A DNA stretch of 38,441 nt from contig JAWQRN010000108.1 of NCBI GenBank assembly GCA_033557685.1, positions 1 to 38,441 of the forward strand, given 5' to 3'. Positions 11,251 to 22,164 of this stretch are shown here, piece by piece; the stretch's first letter is position 1, and each line of letters starts with the position of its first letter. Origin of the DNA: Sperchopsis tessellata. Taxonomy: Eukaryota > Arthropoda > Insecta > Coleoptera > Hydrophilidae. The notes beneath the pieces were generated by a model. It was given only the letters and a program-made list of their open reading frames with translations, was not told where the DNA came from and did not search any database. The position numbers and the translations under genes were made by a program.

Positions 11251-11759
11251 AATATTTTCTCTTTGTACAGTTGTACCTTGCAATATCCAGTAGATATTCC
11301 ACTACATTAACTCTTGTTTCTAAAGAATATATTTTTTGTGTTTACACGTCTTTTATTTTTAATAATAAACCCTGCATATTTCATGCATCAGTGTGATTAT
11401 ATGCGAGTAATTCACATTTTTTCCACCGCTCTAATAATCAATTTACGTACGCGTCGGTATAAATATGCCCTGTTGTACAATCCCCTTTCGTCAGCCGGTG
11501 GGAGTAATCGACCTGTCACTAACCTACAGACATTTTGATTTTAAGTTTTCATTAATTTCTTTAGTTATATAAAACGCTGTTGATATAAATATCGTATTAA
11601 TCTGTCTATGTGTCGCCTTTTTCGATATGAGTTCTGTATCCTCTATGATGCCTTTCTTTACCTTATAGTACACTGCACTGATGTTCATTACAATTATAAT
11701 ACTATCCCTGATGAAATAGTTAGATTACCACGAAATATATAGGAATATGTCATTAGAAA
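11251..11759. other. Non-coding DNA, possibly the tail of Penelope-like element 1
   Basis: A 74-codon ORF (11314-11538, +) has no recognisable product. By position it may be the 3' non-coding part of the preceding element. No inverted long repeats like those around the PLE at 34 kb were found here. Confidence 0.35.
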
Positions 11760-12690
11760 TTTCAGCAGAATTTTCATAATTGAGGAAGTTTATGAAGTTA
11801 TTATTTCACTCAGGAAAGATGTCTGTCCAGGCCTTAATGATATCACAGCAGTATTTTAAGTAAACGAGGAAACAGTCTATGTACCCTACTTTCGATACCA
11901 ATAAACGACTTTTCACAATTGGTGTTTGTCTGAAAACTTGCATAGAACACTGAACAGCAAATATACAAAACATATTATAAATATGTACCCGAAAACTATA
12001 GTTGCATCATGCAAGGTTATAGCGTTATTACTAATAAGATAACTATTTTCATACTATATAATATTATTCCTTATTCGTAATATGGTTTCTTATCCAAAAG
12101 ATCAATAATCTCAAAACTGCTCAAATAAGTGGGCAAAAGAATTATATGCCAGCTAATTTGCAAATGTGGTTTATCTCGATTTTGAGGAGGCCTTCGACAG
12201 TGTATAAATTCAGATTGACCACTTTACAAACATAGGCATAGAGTTGATCTACTGCCTGGATTACAAGTTTCCTCTAGAGCAGATCATATCAAGTTAGACC
12301 AAATAGCATCTAGTGGATTTCTACAAGTATCTGTTTTATATCATATTCTGTTCACCGAATATATTAGTGATATATTTAATACATCAAAACATATAAAAAT
12401 TCGTTTGTAATCCAAAAATATACCTTGGATATTAGCTGGTATTACCCTACTGCTTGACTTCAATTATCTCAATAATATTTACATCATTAATTACCCACCT
12501 ATCAATGTGGTAGTACTTATGAACTTCCTGGTACGAACATCACTTGGAGATCATTCTGTGGAAGCAATCATAACAATTTACGTATTACATAAACAAAAAG
12601 TTATAATTCGCCCAATGTTTATGTTTTGAAGCTGCTAGTATGTATAACATATTAATGTTCTTGAGAAGATAGAAAGTAGAATGACCAAAA
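11760..12690 (+). pseudogene. Jockey/CR1-group LINE fragment 1, reverse transcriptase
   Basis: This is the remnant of a non-LTR retrotransposon ORF2 central region. Near 11781-11845 EEVYEVIISLRKDVCPGLND corresponds to the RT entry block ('SPGlDgI'). Near 12090-12120 GFLSKRSIISKLLK is the '.GFrp.rST...L' block. Near 12166-12205 VVYLDFEEAFDSV is a clear RT motif A with the first catalytic D intact. Near 12310-12375 SGFLQVSVLYHILFTEYISD corresponds to 'GVPQGSVLgPlLF..YINDI' with the QGS core mutated. The YADD motif C is not preserved; the following frame reads ILAGITLLLDFNYLNN. No gag-like ORF or endonuclease precedes it, so it is 5'-truncated or fragmented. The hAT element at 12766 lies just downstream. 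Confidence 0.77.
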
Positions 12691-12757
12691 TTCCATCTCA
12701 TAATTGCACCTTATGAAGGGTGACTCAGATCCTTCCATGTTTCTACATGGCTGATGA

Positions 12758-12765
12758 TTTAGAGG
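12758..12765. repeat. Target site duplication, left copy (TTTAGAGG)
   Basis: This octamer is identical to 15028-15035 and directly precedes the hAT terminal repeat. Eight base pairs is the length expected for hAT insertion. Confidence 0.88.
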
Positions 12766-15027
12766 TAGGCTTAACATACGTCCCGGTTTGAAGGTATGGT
12801 CCCGGTGTCCCGGCCAGTTTGTCATTTAGTCCCGCTTATTTGGAAAAAATTAAAAAGTGCCGAATATACAAAAAGTCAAAATGTTCGCCTCGGAAAATGA
12901 CAATTAGACAACACGAAAACCCGACTTTAACACTGGCCTAGTACGCAGCGTCTTAAGCCAGTTGCGCAATCTAAGTTGAGTTCTGTCAGTTTGCGTAGGT
13001 AATTTACTCGAGTCAGTGTTTGTTTTCGGCTTGTTGTTTGCGATTATTTTGTTCTGTGCAATAAATTAATTTAACTCCCAAAATGGCAAAAAGAAACTGT
13101 GTATTTACGAATGAATTAAGAGAGGATTATCCCTTTTTGAAAAAAGTTTGTGGTCATATTAAGAAAGTGAAAGGTGAACAGTATTCTTCAGAATTTTCGG
13201 TGGCTCATGGTGGTCGTTCTGAGATCAAAAATTGCTTGAAATGTGCGAGACTAAGGCCAGTCTAGGCCATCCTCGAAAATATTGTCATATTTTAAAAGTG
13301 CCGATCTATGTGAAAAATAATTTTTAATAGCTACTACAGAAGCAACTATAGCAACATGAAATGCAGCTTCAAGCCTGATGATTGTTTATCTAAATTGATA
13401 TAAACGTTTTTTGAAACAAAGCTTAGGATATGCCGAACAATATGTGAAGCTGTCATTGTTAATATGATTGAGCCACTAAAACAAATTTTGTGACAATATT
13501 AATTAACGCTTCCAGAGGGAAAGAAATTAAAACTATGTCATGTGTTGTGCGGTATTTTGTACCAATTTGTGGAATAATAGTTAAACTTTTAGACATTCAG
13601 TCAGTTCCTGGTGAAACTTCAGTTATATTGACAAACTATTTAATGTGAGTTATCAAAAACCATAATATATCCAAAAAAATATTGGATTTTGTAGAGATAA
13701 CTGGAATACTAATTTTAAGGTGTAAAACGGAGAGAAGAAAACAATATTTACAGTCGAGTGAGGAAGGAACTAGGAAGATATATTGTGAGCATTGATTGCG
13801 ATGCTCACATCGTTCAAAACTGTCTTCAAAATGCAGTTGATGTTCAACCTATTGAAATAGAAGCTTTAGTGGTCAAAATCTATAAATATTTCCACATTTA
13901 TACGGTTCGAGTAACTCAACTAAAAGAGTTCGGTGAATTTGTAGATTTCGAGTATAAAATGGTTCATCAACATGGCAACACCCGTTTTCTTTCGCTATTT
14001 CCAGCAATCGACAGAATACTTAAATCTATGAAGGACTGAAATCATATTTCATTTCACAATCACACTGACCAGTGTTAATAAAACAGTTCTTTGATAATTA
14101 TTGTGGTGAAATGTATTTGTGGTTTGTGCAAGGGCAACTTACATTGTTTAACAAATCTACCTTAATTATGAAGTGCAACTGACAATATCCGATAACCTAA
14201 AAAAAAGTTAGATGAAAGGCGTTGTAATAAATGTATACCTCAGAAAGCAAAAAAATGTTTTTAAAAAACTGGAAAATAATGGAATAACAGTTTAGAAAAT
14301 TGTGTGACCGATGTCTTTCTTACATTGAGCTATGGGAAAACAGTTTTGGTGGAGTAGAATCGTTTATTTGGATAAACAACAATGAATTAACATGGTCTGA
14401 AATTAAAGCATCGGGTGAAAAAATATTGAAACTTTTGCAAATAGTGCAGAAAACTTGGATGAACTGTTTGATTAATGGTGATTGCAAAAGATTTTTGGTC
14501 TGCAAATTATGACATTTGGAAAAAATACAAGTTGCGAAGAAACATGGATACAATTATTCATATAGTCATTTCAAAGTAAAGAACATTTCATTGCCCAATA
14601 TTGTCCAAATTATAGAATATATTTTCAGCCTCCAAGGCACGTCTGCACCGATTGAAAGAATATTCTCAATAATGAATAACATATGGTCTGAAGAAAGAGG
14701 TAGAATGGCTAAAACAACTGTAAATGGTTTATTACGTTGCAAAGTTTTTCGAATTTTTCGACGAGATGAGAAATAAAACATTTTTAAAAAATGTTCACGC
14801 CTGTGATAAATATTAATAACAAGTTATGTTCAGTTAAGAGTAATTAAAAATTAGTTACTACAACTTGTTGTTTTTTTAACCACTCCATTACTTAACCTTT
14901 TTGAATCATAAGTACTTAGCTGAATATACTTCTCACTTTCTAAAATCGCATAGAAGGCACTCATTTTATGTTTCGAGAAAACTCTCGAAATTTTCCCGGT
15001 TTGAGAAAAAATAGTATGGTAAGTCTA
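12766..15027 (+). mobile_element. hAT DNA transposon (KIAA1586-like) with intact target duplication
   Basis: The left end reads TAGGCTTAACATAC and the right end, on the minus strand, TAGACTTACCATAC, 12 of 14 matching. Both continue into a short CCGGTTTGA / TCAAACCGGG-type subterminal block (about 12784 and 14996). Perfect 8-bp direct repeats TTTAGAGG lie immediately outside. The 2262-bp element carries a broken transposase gene (13083-14776). Its intact duplication suggests it is one of the younger insertions here, although the coding region has already decayed. Confidence 0.88.
13083..14776 (+). pseudogene. hAT transposase pseudogene, KIAA1586-like
   Basis: The ATG at 13083 follows a ~317-bp leader inside the element. 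MAKRNCVFTNELREDYPFLK and FSVAHGGRSEIK match the N-terminus of this hAT family ('CtiC.seFSiaHGGrsDi.'), but the zinc-binding Cys pair is not evident, and the frame stops at 13265. Further along, RICRTICEAVIVNMIEPLKQ (about 13427-13490) fits the 'ARTKcEaIV.nV..P' block, and VVRYFVPICGIIVKLLDIQS (about 13546-13605) the 'vIRYF...GI.vKlL' block. ORF 13758-14039 holds CDAHIVQNCLQNAVDVQPIE, YKYFHIYTVRVTQLKEFGEF and HQHGNTRFLSLFPAIDRILK, the 'CaaHIvhNclq...' segment. ORF 14516-14776 holds the dimerisation block LQGTSAPIERIFSIMNNIWS. At least four frame breaks make it non-functional. Confidence 0.9.
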
Positions 15028-15035
15028 TTTAGAGG
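15028..15035. repeat. Target site duplication, right copy (TTTAGAGG)
   Basis: This is the right copy of the octamer at 12758-12765 and follows the element's 3' terminal repeat directly. Confidence 0.88.
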
Positions 15036-17158
15036 TGACATGACAGAAAATTTTGAAATCAACTTCAAAATATATCATTTATATCATAATTGGAACCTAC
15101 AACGCAATTGTAAATAGCTTATAAACCAACCTTCTTATTCGTAAAAAAAACTTGCTAACCGTATTTTTTACATGTTAATCAAAATTGTGATAAAATTTGC
15201 TTTTGAATATATTTCGGCATTTTTCCACATAATAAATAAATTTAAAAACCTGTAACTAGTTTCAATAATTTAATATAAATGTTCGTTTCTTCAGAAACTT
15301 AAGTTGATTTTATATGTAATCCATTACAAGCTTTATTGAGTCACTTACTACAATAAAATGAATAAATGTTGAGTGGTGTTTATAATATTCAATATCAAAT
15401 GTTAGTTTTAAATTTAAATTTTGTATCGTTATAGTGCTATCGTTTTTGTTGCAGACCTTACTAATGCAATGGTGAATTTTGCAATTGAGTGTTCACGTAA
15501 ATTCTATATTTAATACACATGAAATAAATGACCATTTAATTAAACACTGAACATTGCGACACCCTCATATTTACCTTACCTACGACCGTAAAGCATACAT
15601 ACAAGAAATCAAAACTATATTCGTACGACTGGAACAGCTATCTACTAATATAACAGTGCTAATGAAATAAACACGTTGTTCACTGCATTTTTAGCTTGTT
15701 CTTATATTTTATGGTATATGATTTTGTATTTCAAAATTGAATAGGGAGCTTTCCATTCAAACTGACTACAAATTTTGAAAATAAAATTCATTGGGAGGGG
15801 GAAGCAAGCATCAAATTATAATTAAATGTGTTTAAAATACTGATTTTTTTTGTTTTATATTCATTTCAATAAAATGGGAACCTTATTACGTGATTAACTT
15901 TCGTTCTTTTGATTTATTTGTGATTGAGGGGTTGACATTTGTGGTCAAGATATAATTAAATTTTGATGTAAATTAAAGATGAACTACACGTGTATTCAAT
16001 GAGAAATTAAAACTTATTATTTATAGATTGTAAACTAGGTAGGTATATTGCTACTGCATAATGTAATAAACAAGAATATATGGCAATATTTTATATTTTT
16101 ACATGCCATTTCAATACCTCAAAAATATTATAGGTTTTATGATACAATATAAAATTAAACGATCTTGTAGTATATTACTATCATGAACTTAATGTCTGTT
16201 TATTTCGTAGTTTATATAGTCAAATATAAAAGTAAATGTTTTTATTTCATAAAACTATGGAATAAAGTCTATTTAGCATATTTTAACTATACAAATTTAA
16301 GTAATACATATTTAAAAATAAACTCCAAATCATCAGTTAGATTGTAGCACACTGTTAAATAAACAATAAGTTAAAGAAAATAATAGTATTGTAACATTTA
16401 ATTGGTATAGTCCTTTTCAATATTTGGTAAATATATCTACAACTAGCTTTATCAGTGATTGAAAGTTTACGAGAATATGTTCTCTGATGGCGTTTGTTCT
16501 CCATACTAGAGAGGTCGATAATAAACTCGTCAACTCACATTGGAAAAAGAAAAACAAAAAAGTAAAATTTGAGAACTTATCTGACAAAGCTGCAAAAATA
16601 GAAAGAAAGTTATTGCACATCCGTTTATTTATAACAAATTTAATATTTTGTTTAGTTTCTTTTTAACGGAGTACATCATATGATTCGCTATCTGATTAAC
16701 AGTAGCGATGAAAAGGAAATTATTTTTTTCCAGTTACACTGACTTTGTGTAAAATCCTTGGAAATCTCAAGTATATAACACGATGTGCGCTGCCGTAGTG
16801 GGGTTGTTTTATAATTTAGAATTTTAAACCGTAAACACGTCGTTAGTTGGTCTGGTGGCCCTGTGATTCTATTTATTATTCTTCAATTTACGACTTATTT
16901 TCCATAAACTATTTCTTTTAAATAATTTACATGAGTTGAACTTTATTTTAGTTTCATTATTGCGTTATTATCTTATCTTATTTTTTAGTATTTGCACGGT
17001 TAATGATATTTTATCATTACAGCTATTTCATTATTATAACTGTACAACTGAAGACGTTCGATAACTTTATGCAGTGTTTAGTTTGGTGAATAGATATGGG
17101 AATTTGAGTGTTTTGTCCCACGCGTTGATAACAAGCCGAAGGTGGTCACAGAGGTCCC
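15036..17158. other. Long AT-rich non-coding stretch
   Basis: There are two kilobases with no recognisable coding sequence, repeat arm or transposon motif. A 67-codon minus-strand ORF at 16417-16620 has a phenylalanine/leucine-rich composition that simply reflects A+T content. I see nothing else to report. Confidence 0.5.
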
Positions 17159-17536
17159 TTGCATTCAATATTTGATGGTCTATTAACCATTTTCGCTTTA
17201 TACAAGGTCTATACAATAAAAACTTTATACTGGTGGATAACACAGGAGATGAGTGACGTAGTCCGTGTCACCGAAAGCTGTTTATTGAGGTGGCCAAGGT
17301 GTAGATATATTATTGGGACATCTCGTTGGAGATTCTGGGTTAGGTTGAGCAGACAAACCATTTTGGCTTACAAGGCCCACGCAAATCTGTCGATTCCTAG
17401 ATCTATAATAAACCGGGAAAATTCGATTTTATGTTTGTGTCGAAGTGTAGTTAGTGCGAGAAATTTCGAGTTATTTGACATTTTCGACCACGCTTTATTA
17501 GAATTATTTCATGGCCAATTCTTAATTTCTTCTTAA
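17159..17536 (+). CDS. Unidentified 125-codon ORF
   Basis: This is one of the longest uninterrupted frames in the window and lies in a stretch richer in G+C than its surroundings. The translation is tryptophan- and arginine-rich in the middle (LLRWPRCRYIIGTSRWRFWV). It has no signal peptide, clear membrane segment or known motif. There is no related sequence elsewhere in the window. No splice sites, polyadenylation context or promoter could be tied to it. It may be a chance ORF, an exon of a host gene, or part of an unrecognised element. The opposite strand also translates with few stops, so even the coding strand is not certain. Confidence 0.2.
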   Translation: MHSIFDGLLTIFALYKVYTIKTLYWWITQEMSDVVRVTESCLLRWPRCRYIIGTSRWRFWVRLSRQTILAYKAHANLSIPRSIINRENSILCLCRSVVSARNFELFDIFDHALLELFHGQFLISS

Positions 17537-17790
17537 TGCCTATTTTATTTTAAACCATATTCTCTTAAACATATCAAGTCAAAATTTATTTGAAATACTC
17601 ATGAAATTGAAATATTTTAAATTATGTTTGTTTATTAGCTACGTAGCTAGCTGGTATTTTCTTGTATTGGAATATTATAAACCTTCTGCTATTTTTTTAA
17701 TCATTGTAAAACGTAAATATTCCATTTACGTTTAGTTACTGTAAAGCGGTCAACTCGTAATTACACGTTTCATTCTTAATACCATTTAGT

Positions 17791-18020
17791 TGATGGTAAT
17801 TGAACATCTACCGGGATTGCAAGTCAATCCGGTACAATTGAACATGTTCATTACGGTAAGCACCTTACCATCAAGATTCTCTTCCATGCTGATGATTGTC
17901 AAATCTATTTTGTCCCTCTTTTGGCTTAAAGTTAATTTTGGGCGATACCTCCCGGGATTACAAAACGGGCTAGTACAATCTAGCATGCTAATTACGATAG
18001 CCACCTTACCTCGCTAGCCC
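17791..18020. repeat. Two-unit structured tandem repeat, 141-bp period
   Basis: Unit A (17791-17873) and unit B (about 17940-18020) are diverged copies; equivalent central palindromes start 141 bp apart. In unit A the ends TGATGGTAA (17791-17799) and TTACCATCA (17865-17873) pair perfectly. Inside are a bulged hairpin ACCGG-G-ATTG/CAAT-CCGGT (17810-17833), the palindrome TGAACATGTTCA (17839-17850) and GGTAAG/CTTACC (17855-17869). Unit B has CCCG/CGGG, the palindrome TAGCATGCTA (17981-17990) and GGGCTAG/CTAGCCC (17967-17973 with 18014-18020). Both strands stay open across both units (75 codons +, 72 codons -); the minus frame repeats CTxxxCNPGR twice. The identity is unknown; it could be a MITE dimer, a structured RNA or a small coding repeat. 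Confidence 0.6.
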
Positions 18021-18299
18021 ATTATTCTGAGGGTTAATAGCTTTGTTTTGTATTTATATATTGGTATTGCTGAATTAGTATACCGCTATCGCTGTCTGTC
18101 TAGTTCAATGGTCGTCTTAACCTTTTATGTTGCCATATTTTGTAAAATACCATCCTTTGTCCACTCCCCGTACTCACTAAAAATTTACTACAAACACAAC
18201 TTTAGTTATGGGTACTTCTGTATTTTTACTAGTCGATCATGTTATTTTTAATAATACAGACCCCTCGCGGTTTGATTAAGTAAGTACACCAACAATTAG

Positions 18300-18930
18300 G
18301 TAATCAGAGAAGGTGGTCGAAGCTTTAGACAAAGGGTTGACAGATCTTTATGAAAGTTAAATGTACATTTTAAAATCGTCCTAAGAGATTAGGACACAAT
18401 TAGGAGACAAATAATCATGACAGCAGGTTGTTAGGTTATCCATATGAGAAATGAATGTAAAAAAAACGAGATCACAGACTGGTGGATTAACCTGTTCAAT
18501 TATAAATCTAGAGGCATTTCAACTAGAGATTAAGGAGACATTTGCGCGCTCTAGAAGAAAATCGTTTTGCCAGTAATGTGTTACATATAAGCCACGGTCA
18601 TATAATGAATTGTTAGTAGTCACAAATGTACGAATCGACTAAAATTCTACAAAATCAGGACGATAAAGGAATATATTTAAGTATTAAGGTGAAATAGAAA
18701 CTTATGATAGGGAAAAGCCAAAACATTGACGTTCGAAACAGTGAGAGTGGTTGATAGGGAGGAAATCTTTGAAGTGCAAGATTTATCAAGAATCGAAAAT
18801 TTTATTTGATCAATACGTCAACAAATATAAAATTTTCTACCTAAAATGACTGCATCTGCCTATTTAGAACTCATTACAAAAACTATGAAAAAGGTGATGT
18901 TAAACCAATAAACGTAAAAGTTTCGTATTT
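18300..18930 (+). pseudogene. RTE-type LINE remnant 3
   Basis: The sequence around 18316-18400 aligns base by base with the RTE endonuclease segment at about 1877-1960: GTCGAAGCTTTAGACAAAGG against ATCGAAGCGTTCTATGAAGA, and TTAAATGTACATTTTAAAAT against TTAAATACACATTTCAAGAT. It reads LNVHFKIVLRD where the RTE consensus has LGDFNA. Near 18845-18905 ATCTGCCTATTTAGAACTCA and AACTATGAAAAAGG align with ATCTGCCTACATACAGCAAA and ATCTATGAAAAAGA at 2128-2178, the RT segment after motif A. The intervening ~450 bp shows no clear domain. It is very decayed, with no intact frame. Confidence 0.6.
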
Positions 18931-19369
18931 AACGAGATGTTAGATAGAATGGCCAAATTTCGATGTTCATATAGTTTATTTTAGAAAATATAGTAGTAAG
19001 GAGACATCTGTTGGCACAGAAAAATTGTGCTGTTGTTTATTTTTGTTTTCATAGAAACGCAATATTTGGAAATTTTCTAATTTCTGTTATGGCCTATAAT
19101 TTTTTAATAGCTATCTCAAAGTTATACAGACATCTACACGCATTTTTTGAGTAGCATACAGTGGTGTACTCAATTTTATAATTAAGGATCTAATTTTCGA
19201 AATTTTAATTAAGTCGTGTTTATTTAAATCTCACTTGGCCGTGACTTCACTAAAGAGTATTTTTTTCGGATTCCCTCTGAATATACATTCATGGATGATT
19301 TCTAATAGTTTTTCAAAATTTATTTAATTTGTTAACATTTGTTCATATTTTCATATAGATACTGATAAT
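18931..19369. other. AT-rich non-coding spacer
   Basis: No gene or repeat is recognised. It may contain the lost 5' part of the following transposase gene, but no terminal repeat was seen. Confidence 0.4.
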
Positions 19370-20063
19370 GGCATTGGAATGTTTAATTGCTAATCATAAT
19401 ATTTCAAAACACAATTTCATATCCTATAAAACTCGAAAAGTGCATCGATTATTAGCAGGAGATTATCAAGGAGATGGAAGTTTTAAAGTTGGTATTTAGG
19501 CAAGGTGCTCAATGATGACAACTTTTGTAAGCATATTATATAAACTGACGAGGTTCGAATTAATAGTGATATGATGAAAATCCATATCAAATTTAGGATC
19601 ACAGAGTACTGTAATGGAAGTTTGGATTTAATATTTGGTATACCTTATTAGTTAATCAAATTATTTATTACATATACATGGGAAATTTAGATGCAGAAAA
19701 TATGTGGATATTCTAGAAAATAGTTTGTATAATATAATATAAATTGTATGAAAGGGCGCAACTTTTTTAACAGCATTTACAATAGCACAAAATTGTATTG
19801 TTGACAATTTTGGTGAAAATTCTATTATGAACCATGGATATATGGCCACCAAGGTCTCATAACGTGACCCCCTTATATTTCTTATTTGGAGATATGTAAA
19901 TGATAAAATATTTAAACAATGAAATTTTAATATTTAACAAATAATACAAAAATTATAAAATGCTATGGTAAGTGTCACCGTTATTCATATTGCAAATGCT
20001 CGAAGTGTTACAACAGGATGTGAGTTGTGCATACAAGCAAATTTAAAGCAATTTCATAATCTT
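19370..20063 (+). pseudogene. Tc3-like (IS630 superfamily, DUF4817 type) transposase pseudogene
   Basis: This is the remnant of a DDE transposase common in insect genomes. Near 19440-19560 the frame carries HRLLAGDYQGDG, then NDDNFCKHIIYTDEVRINSD (usual form 'D.nF...IlFtDEA.F', first catalytic D kept). GNLDAEN near 19682 matches 'G.L....Y...L'. GAQLF near 19755 stands where the second-D motif QDGAPPH belongs, so that site is gone. FGENSIMNHGY then IWPPRSHNVTPLYFLFGDM (about 19840-19895) corresponds to 'FG...I.RgG...WPPRSPDLTPLDFFLWG', with both D residues of this block lost (N and Y). CELCIQANLKQFHNL (about 20018-20063) matches the C-terminal 'RCe.CI.anGgqFEhL'. The N-terminal DNA-binding domain is missing and several frameshifts are present. 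Confidence 0.83.
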
Positions 20064-21926
20064 AGATAATTTATTATCTATTTTTTTATTATTTAATTTT
20101 ATTTAATAATTAAATTGAGTTGAATTTAAAATATTAATATATCAAATTACATTATGGCTGGAAAATATTTCCTTTAAATTAAATTCTTGACTTTTGAAAA
20201 TGATTATTAGTTACTAGGTTGTGAAAAAATTAACGAATCCCTCTAGAATATTTGTATAGATTTGATAGTTTTCTCAAGTAAAGTAAAGAAGTTCTACACC
20301 GCAAATAAATTAGCAAATTTTGAAAATTACAGTAAAATATTGTCTGTACCTATAAATTTGTCTTGAAAAATGACCTATTAGTTTTCTCTTTACTACTATT
20401 TATACGTATAGAGATACCCTGTACGGACATCGACATTGAGCCAATGTACATTTAAGTTTCGCAATTGAGTGCCATTGAGTCAAAACTTACTGTAATCTCT
20501 ATATGTTATATTTATGTTACTCATATAAAAACCATGTCGAACATACAGAAACCTATTCAATAGTCTCCTTAAATCTAGCTAGGACAATTTCACTGACATT
20601 ATTGGTATAACACTTTTTATGGATTATGGACTATGACGATAATTTTTTCTTGAATACATAATTAATTTTACTGTAATATTTATAGAGAGATATATTACAT
20701 AATATAATATATGTTGGCATAAATAAATAGTACTAAAAATAAAAGTATGTTGTGCATAGATCTTTGCATTTATATACATATAAAAACCTACGTTAAGTGA
20801 ATATTGTAATGGAACTAGGTTCTGTTCGCTAATTAAAAAAAATGTATAACTAACCCTGTCAAAATTATTATTGCAATTTTATTTCCAAAGTTTCTAATAA
20901 AATTTAAAATTGAAATAATTTGAAAAACCTTTGAAAATTAATAAAGAAAACATATTAGAAATGACTATTTACGTATTGTTATTACTCTGGAGTAAAGAAA
21001 TAAGCAGTATTAGAGTAATGTTCTGGGAATAAAAAAAATTAAAGCTCCTTTTTTGGCCCATTTTTGGATTGCTTCTTATTATATTTCTTTTTAAATAACT
21101 ACCTATAATTTATAAATTATAATATGTTATGTATATTACGTAAAGAAATGTCTTACGTTTATGTCTATTTTTTATTTATCTTGAATAAAATGCGACTTAT
21201 AGTTTTTCTATTTCTCTATACATTTCCTAGTTTTTTTTCAAATTCTCATGACTTAATTATTTGTCTTTTGTAATATTTGAAATATTTGTCTCCATAGATC
21301 ATCACTTCACTATTGTGAGGCGGACATGGGATAAATTATTTCTTTCCATTATTTTACCTATAAATGTTTAAAAGATTAAGCAGTAGTTTAAAGAGGAACA
21401 GTGGATTTTTTTAGTAAATACTGTAACTTTCATTTAGAAATTTAAAATAGAACCTTTGCAACTTTTGCATCTTGATATAACACAAGTTATACATTCTGCC
21501 GCAAGGCTATTTCGTACTCTCTTTATAAATATTAGATAAATGTTTCTCGATAGTTTCTATTGATGTTTAAATGTTTAAAGTATCTAAGTATGTATAAAGC
21601 GAATATTTCCTTAGCTGAGCACATTAATTAATTATTTGGTGTATGGCATGTATTTATTCTTATGTAAATTTATGTTTGTTGATATTTATAGACAATATAA
21701 TTTCTTATAGAGCTATATAATTTCAAATGATTAAAATTGCTGCAGCAAGGATAATAATGAAATGATTTTAACATTAATGTCTCTTTTTCAATCAGACGTT
21801 AAAAATAATGGATTAGCGTGGTTAGATTAGAGAAAGGTTCAAGTGAATGATTTTTACACCATTCATAGGAGGATAGTAATCACCTTTACCACAATTGTGG
21901 GGATTTTGCATACATAACTTTTATAT
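20064..21926. other. AT-rich non-coding stretch
   Basis: There are nearly 1.9 kb with no coding sequence, no transposon motif and no large repeat. Several runs such as ATAATATAATATAT (about 20700) are simple AT-rich sequence. Confidence 0.5.
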
Positions 21927-22164
21927 CCGACGCCAGGGATTAGGCTCCCACACCTGAGAATTTTTCCGCATTCAGTGTTCCAACTGGAATTGGGTTCTTT
22001 TACGTGCACGTGGTCTTCATTTACCTACAATACAGATAACCCACCATTTAACGTCTTTCCTGAAAGACGATCACCACAAATACTTTTCTCTAATCACAAA
22101 AAGCCAGCTGCCTCTGGGTCTTGAACCCGAGTCCCCACGCTTAGTAGCCTAATACTTAGCCGAG
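21927..22164 (-). mobile_element. SINE copy 2
   Basis: This is a minus-strand copy of the local tRNA-derived SINE. Read on the minus strand, it has the tRNA-like head GGCTAAGTATTAGGCTACTA with B box GGTTCAAGACCC, the body (TTGTGATTAGAGAAAAGT, CGTCTTTCAGGAAAGACG, GTATTGTAGGTAAATGAAGA, CCAGTTGGAACACTGAATGC) and ends with AATCCCTGGCGTCGGA. The ~50-bp tail present in copies 1 and 3 after GGCGTC is absent here, so the copy is 3'-shortened. Confidence 0.82.

Noticed and set aside
17889..17895. CTGATGA, as in the hammerhead ribozyme core
   Set aside because: No GAAA core element or matching stems I-III lie at the required spacing on this strand.
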